From NCBI GenBank assembly GCA_003523945.1, contig DOFS01000510.1, positions 1 to 10,231 on the forward strand: DNA of 10,231 nt. Direction: 5' to 3'. The notes below the pieces were generated by a model, which ran no database searches, was not told where the DNA came from, and saw only the letters and a program-made list of their open reading frames with translations. Shown one piece after another: positions 7,319 to 10,231 of this stretch; position 1 is the first letter of the stretch, and each line of letters starts with the position of its first letter. The stretch comes from Nitrospiraceae bacterium. Lineage in GTDB: Bacteria > Nitrospirota > Nitrospiria > Nitrospirales > UBA8639. The translations under genes were made by a program, and so were the position numbers.

Positions 7319-8611
7319 ATGACGAAAAAATTCAGATTTTGCCTCTGCACAACGTTCTATCCCCCTTACAATTCTGATGCGGATGGGTTGTACGTCCACC
7401 GACTGGCCAACGGGCTTGCGAAACTGGGCCATGATGTCACGGTGTTACATAACCCTGATGCGTATGAAGTCCTGACAGGGAAAAAGGTTGCTGAAACCTA
7501 CGAAGATCATCCCAATATCACCATCAAAAAAATCATCTCTCCATGGAAACGTCTGAGCCTCTTGGCCGTTCATCAAACCGGAAGACCGATTGGCCAGAAA
7601 GCCAGCCTACAGGAATGCTTCAAAGAGCATTTTGATGTCATTCATTACTACAACATTTCATTATTGGGCGGTCCTGAAATCTTCAGCTACGGACAGAGCA
7701 CTATCAAAATGTGTGGATTGAATGACCACTGGTTGATCTGCCCCATGCACCTCCTTTGGAAATATACTAACGAGGTCTGCGAAAAGCCCCAATGCCTTAC
7801 GTGCACGATACGGAATGGTAAACCGCCTCAACTCTGGCGCAACACCGGTCTCATGGAAAACATGGCCAGCCATGTCGATGTGTTCCTGGGCCCAAGCCTT
7901 TTTACCATTCACAAACATCGTGAGCGTGGGTTCAAGAATGTCATGATTCATTTACCTCCTTTTTACACCATTCCGGAAACAGCCAACGTGACTGATGGGA
8001 TGCTACCGGCAAATGCACCGTACTTTCTCTGTGTCGGCCGGTTAGAAGAATATAAAGGTTTTCAAGATGTCATTCCCCTATTCCGCCACATTCAGGACCA
8101 TACACTGATCATTTGTGGCCGAGGCAGCTATACCCAACAATTACACGATTTGGCCCACGGCATGCCCAATGTGTTGTTCATTGATCAATTTCCCCAAAGC
8201 CAAATTCAAGCACTATATGAGAACGCATTGGCCACCATTGTCCCCTCCATTTGCTATCAAACCTTCTGTCATATCACAGCAGAATCTTATTCCGCCGGAA
8301 CTCCCGTCATTGCCAGGAAGCAAAGTGCTGTCGAAGAAATTATTTCTGAAAAGGGGGGTGGGATTTTGTACACGAATTCAACAGAACTTCAACAAGCCAT
8401 CACCACGATGATTGCTGATACCAGGAAAAGGAATGATCTCAAAGACGAAGCCTACCAGGCGTACCATCAGGAATATTCAGAAGACGTCTATTTGCAACGA
8501 TACCTACATGTCGTAGAAGAACTCTTGTTGCAAAAAACCCAATTCGGGACCATACGGGGATACGACCCAGAACAGAGGACATTTGCTGAGAGAAAAATAT
8601 TCGGCCTGTAG
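7319..8611 (+). CDS. GT4-like (GT-B fold) glycosyltransferase
   Basis: The 430-residue protein has the two-lobed layout of family-4 glycosyltransferases, which move a sugar from a nucleotide-sugar to an acceptor on the cytoplasmic side. The N-lobe opens with a beta strand and glycine-containing loop (FYPPYNSDADGLYVHRLANG, 13-32) and LGHDVTVLH at 36-44. The C-lobe contains YFLCVGRLEEYKG at 235-247, typical of the GT4 donor lobe, GRGSY at 267-271 and SAGTPVIARKQSAVEEI at 325-341. A cysteine set (C141, C154, C159, C162) follows NDHWLICPMH at 135-144, a pattern I know from some GT4 proteins and possibly a structural metal site. The EX7E motif is altered: the expected first Glu is Gln314, the second is E322. 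No membrane segment is obvious. It starts six bases after xdhC with no clear Shine-Dalgarno and ends three bases before the P450 gene, so co-expression with both is likely. Donor and acceptor are unknown. Confidence 0.8.
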   Translation: MTKKFRFCLCTTFYPPYNSDADGLYVHRLANGLAKLGHDVTVLHNPDAYEVLTGKKVAETYEDHPNITIKKIISPWKRLSLLAVHQTGRPIGQKASLQECFKEHFDVIHYYNISLLGGPEIFSYGQSTIKMCGLNDHWLICPMHLLWKYTNEVCEKPQCLTCTIRNGKPPQLWRNTGLMENMASHVDVFLGPSLFTIHKHRERGFKNVMIHLPPFYTIPETANVTDGMLPANAPYFLCVGRLEEYKGFQDVIPLFRHIQDHTLIICGRGSYTQQLHDLAHGMPNVLFIDQFPQSQIQALYENALATIVPSICYQTFCHITAESYSAGTPVIARKQSAVEEIISEKGGGILYTNSTELQQAITTMIADTRKRNDLKDEAYQAYHQEYSEDVYLQRYLHVVEELLLQKTQFGTIRGYDPEQRTFAERKIFGL

Positions 8612-8614
8612 TCA

Positions 8615-10171
8615 GTGCCCCCGACTTCTATCCTTAATGACCTTTCGAAACTCACCATCTTCATGACATCACTAATTACCGCGATAGCCGTTTTACTTCC
8701 CCTCGCTCCCATTTTAAACGTGTACCGTCTGCCAGGTTTCATTCGTCGTCTACGATTGTTTCCTCGTGTGTTTGTCCTTCTCAGTTCCGCTATTGTCTTG
8801 TATATTTCCCTAACTGTCTTGCTCGTCCTATATTTTCCCCGGTATATCCCTGCAATGTTGGTTTTGGCTTTTCCATTGGTGTTCTACCTGTACTTTTGGC
8901 GCGCAAGGTCCACATTCGGCTCTAAGAAGAGACTTCCTCCCGGTTCTCTGAGACTCGCACCTCCAGGCCCTTGGGTTGATTATTTGTATTACCAGAAACA
9001 GGCTGATAAACACGGCCCCATTTTTAAAATGAATAATTTCGTCCAGCCGATGATTTGTCTGGCCGGAATAGAACTGGGGACAGAATTTTTAAAACACCAT
9101 GAAGATGCCACCACGACACCGCCCATGCCATTTAACAGTCGCATCCCCGGCGGCTTCATGCGGTATATGGTCCCCGCCATTCACATGGAATATCGGACTA
9201 AAATGAAAAACATTTTTTCTGACCATGTATTCCTTCAGGGAAAGGAAGAGTTGATTGGTGCGATTATTAGGGACAATCTCTCAAAAATGGCAGGCCATAC
9301 AAAGCATACGTATCCCGTCCCCCATTTCCAGAATATGGCATTTTCCATTTTCGTGGCGCTATTTCTGGGAATTTCTCCTCAGGATCAGGACTTTAGACGG
9401 TTGCAAAAATTATATGAAATAATTGATTACCGGCACGCGCTGTTTACGACCAAATCAAAGATTGAGCAATCTTTGGAAAAAATTGAGAAAATATTTCTCA
9501 ATCATGTACGGGAACGGCCCTCCTATTTTAGAAGTTTCCTTGGAGACCAGCTTCATGATTGCTCAACATATTCTCATGACGCAACCTTACTTCGGAATTT
9601 CATCTATTTGCTTCAAACTTCCTGGATAGATGTATCCGACCTTTTATTCTGGATGTTCAAATTGCTCAGTGACAATCATCAATGGATAGAGGCGCTTCGC
9701 ACGAACCTCCACTCACAAGACGAATCACTCAGGCAGGCTGCGCACCAATTGGGCAATCGTGTTGTGCTGGAAACTCTGCGGCTGGAGCAAAGCGAATATC
9801 TTATGCGCAAGGCCCTACGCGACATTAAATTTGAAGGGTTTTTGATCCCAAAAGGCTGGCTGGTACGGATTGGCATTCGTGAAAGCCATCGCGATGCTGA
9901 AATCTTCCCAAACCCAAATGACTTCAACCCTGATCGCTTTTTAACAAGGTCCATCGGCCCCAAGCAGTATTCTCCTTTTGGCATTCAACAGAAATCGTGT
10001 CTGGGAAAGGGACTCACTCTTTGGATTGGACAGAAGGTTGTTTTGGAATTAGCGCAAGGCTTTGAATGGAAAGTCGTTCATGATGGTCCAAGAGAATTGG
10101 GAGTCTTTCATTGGAGGCCCAGTGCGAAATTACGCGTACAGATGTCTTCATTTTCTATGGGTCCCGCTTAA
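8615..10171 (+). CDS. Atypical membrane-anchored cytochrome P450
   Basis: The 518-residue protein begins with about three hydrophobic segments (roughly 13-37, 51-74 and 77-95), then a basic, proline-rich hinge (RLPPGSLRLAPPGPW, 106-120) and a P450 domain to the C-terminus. P450 hallmarks are the K-helix ETLR (E386, R389), the PDRF motif at 439-442 and the heme-loop PFGIQQKSCLGKG with the axial thiolate C462. Most bacterial P450s are soluble, so the anchor is unusual. The heme signature FxxGx(R)xCxG has Gln for Gly and Lys for Arg. The I-helix region LLQTSWIDVSDLL (332-344) lacks the usual (A/G)Gx(D/E)T: aligned without gaps it has Ser, Ile and Asp where Gly, acid and Thr should be. Classical oxygen activation is therefore doubtful. 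The GTG start lies three bases after the glycosyltransferase stop with no Shine-Dalgarno, fitting coupled translation; ATG 8663 is an alternative that trims 16 residues. Substrate is unknown. Confidence 0.82.
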   Translation: MPPTSILNDLSKLTIFMTSLITAIAVLLPLAPILNVYRLPGFIRRLRLFPRVFVLLSSAIVLYISLTVLLVLYFPRYIPAMLVLAFPLVFYLYFWRARSTFGSKKRLPPGSLRLAPPGPWVDYLYYQKQADKHGPIFKMNNFVQPMICLAGIELGTEFLKHHEDATTTPPMPFNSRIPGGFMRYMVPAIHMEYRTKMKNIFSDHVFLQGKEELIGAIIRDNLSKMAGHTKHTYPVPHFQNMAFSIFVALFLGISPQDQDFRRLQKLYEIIDYRHALFTTKSKIEQSLEKIEKIFLNHVRERPSYFRSFLGDQLHDCSTYSHDATLLRNFIYLLQTSWIDVSDLLFWMFKLLSDNHQWIEALRTNLHSQDESLRQAAHQLGNRVVLETLRLEQSEYLMRKALRDIKFEGFLIPKGWLVRIGIRESHRDAEIFPNPNDFNPDRFLTRSIGPKQYSPFGIQQKSCLGKGLTLWIGQKVVLELAQGFEWKVVHDGPRELGVFHWRPSAKLRVQMSSFSMGPA

Positions 10172-10185
10172 TTCGTATTCCTGAA

Positions 10186-10200
10186 AAGTGCTTAACACTT
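10186..10200. repeat. Small inverted repeat after the P450 gene, possible weak terminator
   Basis: AAGTG-CTTAA-CACTT forms a perfect 5-bp stem with a 5-base loop, 15 bases past the P450 stop codon. The stem is short, only 40 percent GC and not followed by a T-run, so it is a poor match to an intrinsic terminator. It could instead be a small protein-binding dyad just upstream of the promoter candidate at 10202. Confidence 0.25.
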
Positions 10201-10201
10201 C

Positions 10202-10231
10202 TTGACTACTTAAATCACTTGCGGGTATATT
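10202..10231 (+). promoter_or_regulatory. Putative sigma70-type promoter pointing out of the window
   Basis: TTGACT (10202-10207) and TATATT (10226-10231) are separated by 18 bases. Each box matches the sigma70 consensus at five of six positions. The inverted repeat at 10186-10200 ends just before the -35 box. It would start a transcript for a gene beyond the right edge of the window and suggests that the xdh-glycosyltransferase-P450 operon ends at the P450. Confidence 0.45.

Overview
The window looks like chromosomal DNA of a Gram-negative bacterium. It has compact same-strand genes with very short gaps, a secreted enzyme with a Sec signal peptide, and a bacterial three-gene xanthine dehydrogenase set. 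Nothing here fixes the taxon; a Nitrospirota-like origin is only an impression. There are no tRNA, rRNA, CRISPR or complete mobile elements that I can see.

Layout: (1) Positions 17-1396, minus strand: a complete, exported calcineurin-type metallophosphoesterase with a strong Shine-Dalgarno site. This block is visibly more GC-rich than the right end of the window. (2) Positions 1397-2294: about 900 bases without an intact gene. The first half holds a decayed relic (1499-1868) of the C-terminal domain of an AMP-forming acyl-CoA synthetase (Acs-like). It is split over three reading frames and has internal stops, yet keeps the catalytic-lysine motif PKTRSGKIM. The rest (1869-2294) holds nothing I can identify beyond presumably the control region of the next operon. 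(3) Positions 2295-7312, plus strand: xdhA (2Fe-2S/FAD subunit), xdhB (molybdopterin subunit) and xdhC (cofactor maturation factor), with an 8-base overlap and then a 22-base gap. (4) Positions 7319-8611: a family-4-like glycosyltransferase beginning 6 bases after xdhC. (5) Positions 8615-10171: a membrane-anchored, highly atypical cytochrome P450 beginning 3 bases after the glycosyltransferase. (6) Positions 10172-10231: a small inverted repeat and a good sigma70-type promoter pointing out of the window.

The five plus-strand genes are spaced like one operon. XdhA and XdhB should form the purine (xanthine/hypoxanthine) hydroxylase, and XdhC should load it with sulfurated molybdenum cofactor. 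The glycosyltransferase and P450 are not normal partners of purine catabolism and suggest a second, tailoring-type function riding on the same transcript. The P450 is the most unusual element: it keeps the heme cysteine and the ExxR pair but lacks the usual oxygen-activating acid/alcohol pair and the glycine of the heme-loop signature, and it has about three N-terminal hydrophobic segments. That makes a non-monooxygenase or peroxide-driven role conceivable (inference).
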